From contig CM034410.1 in the NCBI GenBank assembly GCA_019925095.2, forward strand, positions 12,426,436-12,490,435: DNA of 64,000 bases, read 5' to 3'. Each line of letters starts with the position of its first letter. Positions within the stretch are counted from its first letter, which is position 1. The position numbers and the translations under genes are program-made. The notes under the pieces are model-generated. The model made no database searches. It was not told the origin of the DNA and saw nothing but the letters and a program-made list of their open reading frames with translations. This document shows positions 45,367-57,800 of this stretch, piece by piece. The DNA comes from Dendrolimus kikuchii (Eukaryota > Arthropoda > Insecta > Lepidoptera > Lasiocampidae).

Positions 45367-46042
45367 GGGCTAGGCCACAACACTGCGCTGCGACGAGGCA
45401 TCGCAAATAACGACGTCGCACCGCAACTCGATACGATGACGCAACGCAAAAATTTCATCGTATATACCAGTATACTTATTGCACCAAGTTGCGGTGTATG
45501 TCCGATTGAACATTCATAGTGTGCCAAGCATAATGACGTGCATTCACACCTCACTCGGAACGGAATAAAACATTTAAAACATAATCTTGGGAAACCCAGC
45601 AGATTGACGCATGTCATTGGACCGTTGATATACAATAAATAAATTACCCAAAAAAATAACGGAACGGATTCATCATCGGTCGATTCATTTAAAATACGGC
45701 TCAGGAAGTTGTTAGTCGAGCACACCTTTTATAGTCATGGAGAGTTTATGACCTAATGTTAATTGAGTCCATAATTATATACAGTATAGAAATTGACGTG
45801 TAACATTGTTATGAATTAAAGAAATCTGATTTCATATGGTGTCGTATAAGTAGACGTTGACCATCAGTTCGGTTCGTAATGAAACAAGGATCGTACTAGA
45901 CTTCGACTTCTGCTTTGCATTGAGACGCCTAAAGACAAAAAAGAGGAAAGTGCCGAGTTCATCCAATTTTTAGTAATATGTTTGTACGATGCGGTAACGC
46001 AACGAAAATTCGGCGCTGCACCGCAGCGTTGTGGCCGCACCC
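45367..46042. mobile_element. Harbinger-type MITE with TAA duplication
   Basis: Ends GGGCTAGGCCACAACACTGCG and inverted GCAGCGTTGTGGCCGCACCC. TAA on both sides (45364-45366 and 46043-46045). At 676 bp, without transposase. Confidence 0.75.
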
Positions 46043-46286
46043 TAATTTTAATTATTACATAGTTGACTAGTATCTAGAACTTTCTTTAGATAATATTCAA
46101 TTTTAGTATAATAATATAGTTCTATGTGTAAGTAGTATACTCCTACTATTACGGCGACCCTGCCCGCTACAAGCTATCTTTAAAGCAAAAAATTCTGCTT
46201 CTGTTATATGTATTTGTAACCGCAAAACTAGAGACGTAGTCGATCTAGTAATTGTACATTATAAAGCATTCTACCTATATACATTA

Positions 46287-46407
46287 TTAAATTTCAACAG
46301 CCATATAAAGCTTTAATTCACTATCCGAAATAATACTCGGCAGTCGCTGTAAGTTCCGCCATACCTCACTGTCTGTTTCTGAGCATTTAGGACTACGCGA
46401 AACATTA
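46287..46407 (-). CDS. Tentative terminal exon, possibly of the Cep89 gene
   Basis: After an AT-rich tract and 'gcaatgtag' the minus strand is open for 39 codons (SPKCSETDSEVWRNLQRLPS, then SELKLYMAVEI) to a stop. Its phase would join the exon ending at 54886 (AG + T). The residues look protein-like. However, known Cep89 proteins have a long coiled coil after that junction, so this may be chance or another gene's exon. Confidence 0.25.
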
Positions 46408-46876
46408 CTACATTGCAATAATAATAATAAAAAAGTACAAAACAAAACCGACTGCAATTTTTTTTTCAAATTTAGTCGCTTTTTTGTTTATTTAAAAAAA
46501 TGTATTTGAATTTTAGTTGAACAAATACTTGAATAGTTTTACAAAAAATATATTAAACGCATGTAAAAATTGTACTAATGGTTTGTCTTTCGGTGAGTGT
46601 ACGCGTTATTCAACAAGGGATGATCTCGATCCTAACTTTTTAATTTTTATTGCAGGAGATCAGCAGACAGACGGCCCACTTGATGGAAAGCGGTTACCAT
46701 CGCCCATGGACATTTGCAACAGCAAATCCTAACTTGGTGACAATGAAACCATCTCAGGAGTATGCTCTTTTGAATAAAAAAAATATAACAATAGTTCCAC
46801 AATTGACAGACAACTCACGTAAATATTCAAAATAATAATAATCGAATTGAGAACTTGCTCCTTTTAATATTTTTAT

Positions 46877-46879
<3 letters not shown>

Positions 46880-46916
<37 letters not shown>

Positions 46917-47006
46917 CACATACATAACTTCACGTCGTCGGTTCGCTTGCGGGGTAGGCACGAACAACAGAGCGCCGTTCAGGCTTATTCTTACACACCT
47001 CACTTG

Positions 47007-47082
<76 letters not shown>

Positions 47083-47164
47083 TAAATTGGAAGATAGACT
47101 GGTACAAATGTACACCAAAAAAAAGATTAATGGATTATGTGAAGGATGATATGATGAATTTGTT

Positions 47165-47227
<63 letters not shown>

Positions 47228-47400
47228 ATACATACATACATACTTACATACATACATACATAACCTCACGCCAGTTCCCTTGCGGGGTAGGCACGGACAA
47301 CAGAGCGCCGTTCCGGCTTATTCTTACACACCTCACTTGCTTCTCATTGCTTCTGTATTCTTGTGCTTCTCACTTGCTTATATATATATATATATATATT
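46880..47400. repeat. (TA)n tracts interleaved with RTE scraps
   Basis: TA runs lie at 46880-46912, 47009-47076, 47168-47218 and 47378-47399. Between them are two antisense RTE 3' scraps (46913-47008 and 47219-47345, ending in ACATACATACAT) and a plus-strand scrap 'ggaagatagactggtacaaa'. Tyr-Ile repeat frames here are microsatellite artefacts. Confidence 0.85.
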
Positions 47401-47560
47401 AAATTGGAAGATAGACTGGTACAAATGTAAACCAAAAAAAAGATTAATAGATTATGTGAAGGATGATATGATGAATTGTGGTCTGACAGAGAATGTATGC
47501 CGGAATAGAGTATGGCAAGAACACATATTGTACCAACCCCAAATAATTGGGAGAGGGTGA
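47399..47560 (+). pseudogene. RTE-type polyprotein C-terminal fragment
   Basis: It reads '[20 protein letters not shown]' followed by NRVWQEH, the final motif of another RTE subfamily. The first 75 bases also occur at 47076-47160 between TA tracts. A related copy is at 56610-56860. Confidence 0.6.
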
Positions 47561-47674
47561 AGGAAAAGAAAAGGGCATACTGTTTATCTCTTTCATTTCC
47601 TTTTTCCTTCCTTCTCATGAAAGTATCCATCGGTTCCTTGCACCAGTTTGACGCCAGACTTGGTCTCCTTCCTA

Positions 47675-49542
47675 TCAAGGTTTTGGGGGGACGCTGACCT
47701 CTCTGACGATGAATCGGAGACAATACCTTGGAGACGATTGGACCAATCCTGCCGTAAGTGTCCATGTCTCGGCCCCGTAGGTCAGGACGGGGAGGACGCA
47801 CTGCTCGAAGACTTTTGTCTTCAAGCATTGCGGAATGGTCGACGAGAAGACTTGACGAAGTTTACCGAATGCTGCCCAGCCCAACTGAATCCTCCTATTG
47901 GCTTCCCCCTCGAAGTTGTGCCTGCCGACCTGTATGTTCTGTCCAAGGTAGACATATTCCTGCACAGCTTCCAGAGGGACGCCATCGACGTTTACCGGTC
48001 TCGGCATGACGTGTTCATTGAACATGACTTTCGTCTTGTCCAAATTCATGCCGAGACCGACCCGTCGGGAAGATTCATTTAAACTGCCCAGCATTTCGGC
48101 AAGTTCCTCCAAAGTCTCTGCAAAGACCACGATATCGTCGGCGAAACGGAGGTGAGAAATGCGCTCGCCGTTGATGTTAATGCCCCGTCCAGCCCAGTCC
48201 AGAGTTTTGAAGACATCCTCCATCGCGTTGGTGAACAGTTTCGGGGAAATCACATCCCCCTGTCTCACCCCGCGATGTAGGGGTATAGGCTTCGCCCTCC
48301 GGTCCTGTATCTGGACGGTCATCGTTGCGGCGTCATACAGGCATCTCAGCACCTCAATGTATCGCCAATCAATACGACATCTTTGCAAAGACTCCAGAAC
48401 AGCCCAAGTTTCGATGGAGTCGAAGGCTTTCTCGTAGTCCACGAATGCCATACACAGCGGCTGATTATACTCTTCGGTCTTTTGTATAATCTGCCGAACA
48501 GTATGGATGTGGTCTACGGTGCTGTAGCCTTTTCGAAACCCGGCCTGCTCCGGTGGTTGGAACTCATCAAGTCTTCTGGCGAGACGATTCGTGACGACCC
48601 TCGAAAACAACTTATAGACGTGGCTCAAGAGTGAGATTGGCCTATAGTTTTTCAAGAGAGTGTTATCACCCTTCTTGAAAAACAAGACCACCACACTCCT
48701 GCTCCACGCCTTCGGCACAGTGCCCCGGTGGATAACGGAATTGAAGAGCTCAACCAAGGCCTTGAGGATTGGCATTCCTCCTGCCTTAAGGAGCTCAGTT
48801 GTAATTCCGTCATCCCCCGGAGCCTTGCCATTTTTAAGTTGCCCGAGAGCCGCACTAATCTCGTCCACGTCGACCTCCGGGATGTCCTCCGTATAATGGC
48901 GCGTGAGTGGCGCACGTGGATCTTCGTTGCTTTGCGTCGCAGGCTTCTTCGCCCGCGAAGAATACAGTAGCCCGTAGAACTTTTCTACCTCCGTCAGGAT
49001 CTCAGAGCGAGACGTAAGCTCTCTGCCATCCGCTGTCCTCAGCTTTGCAATGTGGCTCCTCCCCAAGCTTCTTGAGAAAACTTTGGACCCCCTGTTCTGC
49101 TCTATAGCCGCCTCAATGGCACGCGTTTTAGAGCAGCGGAGGTCCCGCCTAACAAGTTTTCTTATTTTCTTGGAGAGGGCCCGATGCTCTGGCGAGGCAA
49201 ACAAAGCGGGTGGCATTTCACGTCTCGTCTTCATGAGATCCAGAGTTTCGGTAGAAAGTTCGGACCGTCTGTTTCTTCGTACAGGCGGAAAATGCCTACG
49301 ACCCAAATCCTGCAACGTCTTCACCACGTTGTCGGTTATCTCGTCAACATCGCCTGTGGTTTCCAGCGATTCGAACCGATTGCGAAGTTCCAGCTGGAAC
49401 TGTTCGGACCCGTGGATCATTTGGGGCGGCGTGGGTCGGAGAGTAGATTTCACCAGGCGGAGTCTTTCAGCCTTAAAATTGATATTTAGAGTGCCTCGTG
49501 CAAGTCGGTGGTCGCTAGCGGTATTGAACCTGTTTTCATACT
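47675..49542 (-). pseudogene. RTE-clade LINE reverse transcriptase, truncated at both ends
   Basis: The frame is open for about 620 codons, beginning in the end of the endonuclease domain (FNTASDHRLARGTLNINFKA) behind a stop near 49545. Then come the polymerase blocks: KNGKAPGDDGI, NYRPISLLSHVYKLFSR, QAGFRKGYSTVDHI, FVDYEKAFDS, RGVRQGDVISPKLF, catalytic LRFADDIVVFAETLEEL, and LPVLTYGAETWTLTAG. After that the sequence departs from the family, so the C-terminal domain is lost. The remaining polymerase core has all catalytic aspartates and no stop, so the insertion is fairly young. It cannot copy itself without an endonuclease. Confidence 0.9.
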
Positions 49543-49659
49543 AACCAATTTTTGTTGCTGGTGTATAAGCACACTTGGTAGAAAACGGTTACCGTCGCCT
49601 ATGGGTATGCGTAGCTTGACTTATATGATTATTATATCGTGCGATATATAGAACCCGTA

Positions 49660-49830
49660 TAGATTCTTATTCGTTTCATTCTCATTCTTTTCATTCTCAT
49701 TCTTTTCATTCCTATTCATTCCATTCTCATTCATTTCGTTCTCATTCTTTTCATTCTCATTCATTTCGTTATTATTCTTTTCATTCTCATTCACTTCGTT
49801 CTCATTCATTTCATTCTCATACATCTCATA
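49660..49830. repeat. Hexamer/dodecamer minisatellite
   Basis: Repeats of 'attctcattcttttc' and variants. On the minus strand it reads as Asn/Glu-rich repeats (NENEMNENEK). The periodicity explains the 91-codon antisense frame. Confidence 0.85.
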
Positions 49831-50035
49831 GATTCTCTGTATACCGCATAGCCGCATTAAGGTTAACAGAGTCAAATGGTGTTCCAAAACTGCCAAACAT
49901 TTCTTAAAATAAAAACTCTTTAGTGTAATTATGTGCAGAACATAGCAACATTTTTATTGCTGGCTATATATATGAGCAATTAGCGGAATATCCGTAAAAA
50001 AACAAGTCAATACCGTTTGGGAGAAACGCTTACCG

Positions 50036-53000
50036 AAACAGTCAAGATGATCAAATAGATAAGAACATCGAAAGTGATCATTAATATCGGTACAACCATT
50101 GTCGTCTAATAGATCGAATCGGCCGTCTTGACCAAATACATCAGTACACCGACAACGCCAAATACATGAGTACATTCATATCGTCATTATTATGTTAACA
50201 ACCACCTCGCCAAAACAAAGAGACACTCTAGAAAAATGAACTCTATTCTAAATGGGATTAGTGTCAAATCGAGATGATTTCATACTAAACCAAAATTGTA
50301 TTTCGAATTATGTATTTCAAATTGAATTACTTATTGCTAAATTTGCACTGAATGAAAAGTACCTTTCTTTTCTAATCTGAAATTAATGAAATCAATTCTG
50401 AAGGCGTTTGAAACTTAAAAAAAACTCCTAATCACAGCAGTGTGATTGACGAAGAGGATGATATGTGCATAATAATATTTATTACGTTTAATCCAGGGTC
50501 AACACTGGGATTGGAAGGAAACGCCAGTTTTTTTTCAATCAAGTATCATTTATTGACTACTTACAAACATTGTTAAAACTTCTAACCCATAAGGGCAGAG
50601 ATCGAATCTTTAGTATTTTTGACTGACCCACCTGTTTTATTAGTAACTCTATGGACACAGAACGATTTCACGTCGATAGATTATAATCTATCGGGAAATA
50701 ATGCGTTAAATTGTAAGCAGTTTGTTCCGGTTCACAATATTTCAATAGCTCTCGAGATAGATTATAATCTAACGGTCTTTACAATTTAACGATGACATAT
50801 ATACTCTAATGTAGCCAATTATTAACGGCGTTCATTTTAACTTTATAACTAAGACGCATTTGGCCACAGTACCTAACTATAATATTATTTCAGATAGAAC
50901 AGAGATATTAGGCGAGCCCAGTTAACTAAAGATATATTATTAACCTATAAATTTTATAAATAGTCTCAAGTTCCTGTTTCTAACCAGATATTTCAGTTCT
51001 CTTAATTAAATCAGGTTTTTCATACTTTTGTTAACATTCTTTAATACTTGATGACACCGTTTTTCAGCGTTGAGTTTTCGTTTTTACTAAATACTAACTG
51101 TCTTATTCATAGAGAGTTAGAGTAAGGTTGAACGCTTCTTTAACCACCATAAAGAACTGTTCAAACATACTTCACTATCAAATGTATCATCATCATGGAA
51201 ACGCGAAGGAAGTTTCGCGGGCAGACGATAGTCTATAATATTATAATATGCTAAATATGTCGTCTCTCTACATTGAAGTTATTAAAAAAACACAATTGGA
51301 ATAGACTATATAAACGATGGAGACACGGTGAATTTTTTTAGATTTCTTGTCTGTTAGTCGGTTTGTCTGTTTGTTCGGGATTTACGTAAAAACTACTAGG
51401 CCAGAGCAAATTCTCAAGACTTAAATTCTGCGCTACCTTTTATCCCGGAATCGCACGGGAAATTTTCCGGGAACGGTTTGAAGAGGCCAGAATAAAAAAA
51501 GCTTTCTTATTTCGATGCGATGTTTTTACTCATTGATAGCAAATTTTCTGAAATTAAATCTGTGATGCTTTTTATCCTGGGGATCCCGCGAATTTTCTCA
51601 GGAGCTGGTTAAAGTTGTTAGGACGCTTACAAATTAGTTTATTTATTCTTACACGATTTTAGACACGATACATTATTTTTTAAATACAGCAATACTTTGT
51701 GTCCTGGGAATCTCACGGAAATTTTCCCGAGGGTGGTTTCTAGTGGTTAGTATGCATATAAATTAGCTGATTTGAATACAACTTATAGTAAAACACAATG
51801 CACTTTCTTTTTCAAATACTGCGGTACTTTGATGGATATGGACCCGGGTATCCTGCGAGATTTTTGTCGGGAATAGTATAAATTATTTATTTGCATAACA
51901 ATTAGTTGATTCAGATTCAATTGATACTAAAACGATAACCACGTTCTTTTTCGAATGCTTCGTTAGTTTATATTCCGGGAATCCCGCGAAAACTTCCCGG
52001 GAGTGGTTTAAAGTCGTTATACTGCATAAACATTGCCTGATTCCGATACGATTTCACCAGAACGTTAGATTAAGCTTTTTTTCAATGACTGGGGTATATT
52101 ATATATATGTATAGTATGATCTAAGTATAGATCACGAGAATTCATATACGTATTAGACATTAAAACAGTATCCAAGAAACATCAATTATTCATTGCTGAT
52201 AAAAAAAAGTTTTATCTCGAATTCTAAATTTCTTGTGTATTGAAACTCTTTAGTAGATATTTCAACAAACTCATATATACATAGAAAGTATACTCACATA
52301 TACATAGTGTATTATGTCAAATGAAATGTTAAAATTAAGTTAATATTGTAAAATAGCTTTGTCTGTACATTGAAGCTATTAAAAAAATCGATTGCGATCA
52401 AATTGTTTGATTGATGGAAAATTGAAACAATTAATGTTTTTTTTTCATAAATATATGTTAATTTCTATGAGGTTTTCACTATTATACAGACATTTTTTAC
52501 TTAAATGCTGAAAAAGCTAATATCATGGGAATTCTAGTGTAATTTTTCAGGAAACCGGATTCACTTTTTTATGTTTTTACTCTAACTTTAGTGACGGAAA
52601 GTTCCAAAATTTTCTTGGGAATAATGCGCCTAGATATAGCATGAAAACTAGTCGTGTTACTCTTATTACAGCATAGTTAAATACTTTATGACATTTTTAT
52701 ACATGACTATATTGGGACTCTTGAGATTTCCCGGGATTTCCTTCCACTTTCAAACCACTAGATCAACTTTGACGCAATGTTCGCAAATTACAAGACACTG
52801 TCTGTAATTATTAGAAATCCTTAGTGAAACATCTGTAGTTGAATAAGTCTTTAGTAACATTACAAATATCGGGAGTTTATGGATATATCTAGGATTCATG
52901 TATTGTCATATTAAATATTTATTCAATTTTACATATTGATAAAATAACTTTAATCTTTGCTATCTTAGTAATGAAAATGAAGTCGAGGGCAAATATTAGT

Positions 53001-53312
53001 TACGTTATAAAAATGAAAAAGATTTTTATAACAGTAATCATACTATTGAAATTTTGATTTAGTATGAAATCATCTCGATTTGACACTTATCACATTTAGA
53101 ATAGAGTTCATTTTTCTAGAGTGTCTCTTTGTTTTGGCGAGGTGGTTGTTAACATAATAATGACGATATGAATGTACTCATGTATTTGGCGTTGTCGGTG
53201 TACTGATGTATTTGGTCAAGACGGCCGATTCGATCTATTAGACGACAATGGTTGTACCGATACTAATGATCACTTTCGATGTTCTTATCTATTTGATCAT
53301 CTTGGCCGCTTC
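50036..53312. mobile_element. 3.3-kb element with about 260-bp terminal inverted repeats
   Basis: The left arm 50043-50299 (gtcaagatgatcaaatagat ... gatttcatactaaac) is the inverse of the right arm 53055-53304 with roughly four mismatches. The outermost 6-8 bases match less well, so the exact ends and the duplication are uncertain. No open frame above about 60 codons lies inside, so no transposase is visible. The interior has diverged tandem repeats (51420-52080) and a 20-bp perfect palindrome at 50674-50693. Class unknown. Confidence 0.8.
51420..52080. repeat. Five diverged tandem units of about 135 bp
   Basis: A 'tatcccggaatcgcacggga'-like core recurs near 51439, 51575, 51697, 51838 and 51974, each followed by a 'ggtttaaagtcgtta'-like box and AT-rich spacer. 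An inverted core (cccgggatttccttccactt) lies near 52730. Confidence 0.65.
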
Positions 53313-53489
53313 TCACCGTCGCAATAATAATAATAATAACGAAAACGAAATTGCCCCTCATAATAACATACCGCCAACATAAATTTTCCTCACTACACAC
53401 TGCATTCACTTGGTTTAGGCCCGTTGATGTGGTTCAAACTAGCTAAAGTGCTAAGAAAAAATTACCTTTCCGAAAAATAAGAATAATAA

Positions 53490-53865
53490 TAAACCCGCAG
53501 GGGGGCTTTGTGGCGAAGCCTTAGGTGAGTAGCGACACCTCGTACCTGACTCCGGGGGCCAAGACAAGGTCCCCCCCCCCCCTAATATACAACGGACTAC
53601 TCTGGGGCCGATCCCAGACACCCACCATAGTAAACAACGGAGAAAAGACGTTTTCCGAAATTTACTATACCAGGAATCGAACCCGTAATGAAATCGTACT
53701 TTGAATATCTTTGCAGCGCCAATATATTGAAATAGCAGATTTGGGCCCCAGGGCTAGTTGCAATCCAGACGGGCCAATGCCCAACCACCTGACTGTGGAT
53801 AATTTCGCCGTCTAGGTTATTTTGTCGACAGGCCACCCGGCCGCAGGAATTAATATTCTTTTTCC
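53490..53865. repeat. Three repeat fragments joined
   Basis: 53490-53575 copies the start of 14160-14990, ending in a C-run. 53595-53700 is the antisense second SINE family (ggccgatcccagacacccac). 53750-53865 is the antisense 5' part of the 315-bp repeat (aggccacccggccgcaggaa). Confidence 0.6.
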
Positions 53866-54041
53866 GTTCTATGAATTACTAGAGTTTACACCGCGGGTCA
53901 ACCTCTAGTGCGTGTCTTTTGTTTAAAGAGCAGGCGGTACAGGTCACATTGTATTAAATTTTTATGTATTTGCCCCCTAAAGATTCACTTCATTTCATAT
54001 AGCAAACTATACCATCCCCCGTCTACCTGTAAACTACATAA

Positions 54042-54200
54042 ATGACAAAACTTGTCGAAATAGATAACATGGACCAAGTGGACCCAGTGGACCCATTGGA
54101 CCAAGTGGACCCAGTGGATCAAGTGGACCCAGAGGACCAAGTGGACGAAATGGACAAAATCACAAAACCTAGCCTAGTTTCCGGGATAACCTTTACATAA
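54042..54200 (+). repeat. 9/18-bp minisatellite with a small acidic open frame
   Basis: Units of GTGGACCCA and GTGGACCAA occupy 54070-54160. From the ATG at 54042 the frame is open for 52 codons with a repeated Asp-x-Val pattern. With no partner copy or known motif, coding is unlikely. Confidence 0.6.
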
Positions 54201-54409
54201 ATCTAGCCCAAAATCTATCACATTATCCGGGATAAAAAGTATCCCTTGGCCACCCTCGGTATTAAAATTACATATGTACCGACTTTCAGCCAAATCGGTC
54301 CAATAGTCTTTCCATAAAAGGATAACAAACAGAGAGACAAATATATTTTTATCCCGGAAACTACCCCATTTTTCGGGATAAAAAGTATCCTATGTTCATC
54401 CTCGGATTC

Positions 54410-54467
<58 letters not shown>

Positions 54468-54870
54468 CGTTGCGTTTTCATGGAAAAACTACTGGACCGA
54501 TATGGCTGAAACTCAGTATATATATATATATCCATGGCTGGCGGGAATACATTGATATCTCGACATACATATTTTTTTTTATTCATTTAGACGCTTCCTA
54601 CGCCTGTGTTTTTATAGGAAAAAAATTGACAGTCCGAAATATTCATAACTTTTTAAGATTTTTCCTTTGGTAATAATAGAATAACACGATTTATCATTAC
54701 TAGTCAAACTTTAAAATTGCGCCCCTGTAAAATTGTCATGTCAACATATTCACGCCAGCCACGGATATATCCTAAGTTTCAGCCAAATTGTTCCAGTAGT
54801 TTTTCCGTGAAAGCGTAACAAGCAGACAGAGTTACATTCGCATTTATAATATAAATAGGGATTATTATGA
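54200..54870. repeat. LINE 3'-UTR scraps around a TA tract
   Basis: 'cgggataaaaagtatcc', 'cagccaaatcggtccaatag' and 'ccgtgaaagcgtaacaagca' are recurrent LINE 3'-end phrases seen three times here in mixed orientation. A (TA)n tract lies at 54413-54465. Confidence 0.6.
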
Positions 54871-54885
54871 AAAGATAATACCAAC

Positions 54886-57800
54886 CTTTTACAATGATCG
54901 AGACGTCTCTCGTGTAAATCAGCCGGAACGGTCCTGGCCCTTAGTACGTCCAGTTGAGCCACTTTCCCCTCGGAGGCTTCTAATGCACTCTTCACAGTGA
55001 AATATTCCCGATGGACCGTTTCATAATCCCTCATCATAGCAGCCACTACACATGCACGAATAAATATAAATCAAGTAAGCTTATCTTATAAGCCGGGTGC
55101 AGAAAAGGCCAAGAAAAGACAATGTTTTAATTGGCTTTCGCTGGCCCAGTGTGTACACGGCCTTATAGATACACTTGGAAACGAGAATACTTGTAGGACA
55201 AACACGATTTAGAAGACGAATATACGGAATGACACTCAGTCAGGTCCACCAGTGTTATCTATTCAGCCTGTGACAAATAATGGCTTATTGTTGCTTTGAA
55301 AGTGGACAAAAAACACAGAATTATTTCAATACTAGCACGCCAGGTAGACCCTGTCCTGCTCTGAAAAATAAACCTCTAGGTCCCGATTGTAGCACCACCT
55401 ACTGGGTCGAATTATGGATTTGAACCTCTAAAGCAACCACTCAATTAAACACTAATCAATTTCGTCAAAATCCATTTTTTTTATCAAAATTGGTCCGACC
55501 ATTTAGGAAGACTTCAGTGATATACACACACAAAAGAATTATATATTTAAAGATAATTATTGAATAACTCGGTTTTATGTACTTGCTAGGTAGCCCGCCC
55601 ATCTCTCATCTTAATTTTGCATTTTGTACTCAATATTGTGTTGCGGTTTGTAGAATATTTTATTAAATTTCGTCCATGCTATATATAGACAGTAGTTTTT
55701 GAGAAAAATGAGTACCACAGATAAACAGAATGAGATAGAGATTTCATTTTTTCCAAAATGGAAATAATTCAAAAACTCACAGGCACCTTTAGTTTTGTAA
55801 TAGTAAACAAATAAAAACTCCAAACTTTTGCCTGGTGGTAGGGTATCTAGCCGCCTGGATGGCTACCACCCTTCGTCTAGAGGATGCCATCATAACATAA
55901 CCTTGAGTTGTGTTCCGGCATTAGTGGCCAGGTTCCAGACGCCCTTAAGAGAGCAACAGCGTATTTGTAACGCTTTTGGTGTTGCAAATGTCCATAGGCG
56001 ATGGTAACCGCTTACCATTAAGTGGGCCGTCTACCTGTCCGCGGAACTTATGCAATAAAAATAATAATAATTTTTCTTACTTTTATCTTCATACAATTCG
56101 TAAACTTCCTTCAACTTCATTTCAGCCTTCTCAGCCCTTTCCACCAACGTAGCTTTCTCAATATCACTCGTCTCTTTCTCCACTACAGCTTTCTTGTAGC
56201 TCTGTCTCACTCCCACCAACTCGTCCTCCAGACTTTTCACCTTTTCTGTCAATATTTTATTCTCACTCACAATCAGTTTGGACTTTTTATTTATATTTTC
56301 AAATTGCTTTTCATAATCCTGTATGAGGTTGTCTTTCTCTTGAAGGTTCTCCTGATACGCGTCGAAGAGTGGTGCTGTAAAACGATTTGAAGTTATTAGA
56401 TGCGACAAAATAACCTGCAGATATAATGGCTAAAGTGGTGACAGTTAACTGGTATGATATGTGAGAAACTAATGCCACTCAAATTTAAAAGTGAGATATA
56501 TAAATCTATTCTACTGTGATATTATACGGGTTCAAAGGTTGGACCATTAAAGTACTAAACCAAAAAATCTCCAATCACCCGAGATGAGAATCTTGAGATA
56601 GATGTGTTACAAGAATTACTAAGGTGAGAAATGAGTACATAAGGGGATTTTGAAAATTGCATCCGTAACAGAAAAATTGAGCGGAAGAAGACTAAGGTGA
56701 TATGGGCATGTAATGAGGAGGGATGGAAGTCATGTGACAAAAAGAATGTTAACCTGCAAGATTGATGGCTAGACCAAAAAAGACATAGATGGATTGTGTG
56801 AAGAATGACATAATGATTTATGGTGTGACAGAGTATGAAATCGATGTCTAAATTTATATAAATAACTAGGATATGCCCACGACTTCGTCTATGCTTAACT
56901 TGAAAGAATGTACACTGTTGGTTTAGTGAAAACTGTGTCTTTGCATCCGAACAACTATAAACAGCTCTCGGGAAAATTCCCGGGATAAAAAATATCACAC
57001 ATTTTATTACATTTAATCAGAAAATATCACATTGGAATTCGAAATATATTTTAATCTGGCCATTTTAAATCATTCCCAGAAAATCTCCCAACATGAAAAA
57101 ATAGCGTTGAGTTTTAGTCTAAGAATTAGCTGTCGATCGGCGAAAATCGCATCGAAATCGGCCCAATAGTTTTTACGTGAATCCCGAACAAACAGATAAC
57201 AGATAACAATTCTAAAAAAAATTACATCATATTCTTCATAGTCTATTCCAGCTGCTTTTTTTAAAATAGCTTTAATGTACAGACACGGCATGTTTAGAAT
57301 TTTATAATATTATAGATAAAGTAGAAAAGAAGTACCTAATGCCTGTGCGCTTAATAATCCAGAAAGATCTACAGTTCTTGAAGTTTGCAACTGATCTTCT
57401 GGGGCACTTTTGTTCGCTTGTCCGTCCTCTGTGTTTCCGCTTTCTATCAAAATGAAAAAACCACTAAAAAGAAGGTAGTTTTAAATATAAGTTATTTTTA
57501 GAATTATCAACTAAGTATGCATTGTTGTAGTTAATTTGCTAGTAATTTTGGGCCCTAAAACCAACTTCACAGATCAAAAACAGAACATGCACATTGTTGT
57601 TTACACCCCTTCATAGTGGAGTAATGGCTGTACAAGTTATAATGGAATTCAAAACCAGTTAACATTACTAATACAAATCTTAATTGTCGTAGTAACTTAG
57701 ATATAGGGATGGTTAACTAATTGAAAAACCATTTAGCTGGTTGTTTACAAAACAGCCATGGTTAAGTTGTCCATCAACTCGCCAGCTGGCTAATAGTTGT

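Noticed and set aside
46855..47430. Overlapping frames of Tyr-Ile repeats on both strands
   Set aside because: Pure translation of TA microsatellites.
47648..49544. Several plus-strand frames of 80-164 codons
   Set aside because: Antisense shadows of the RTE reverse transcriptase, which carries all the motifs on the minus strand.
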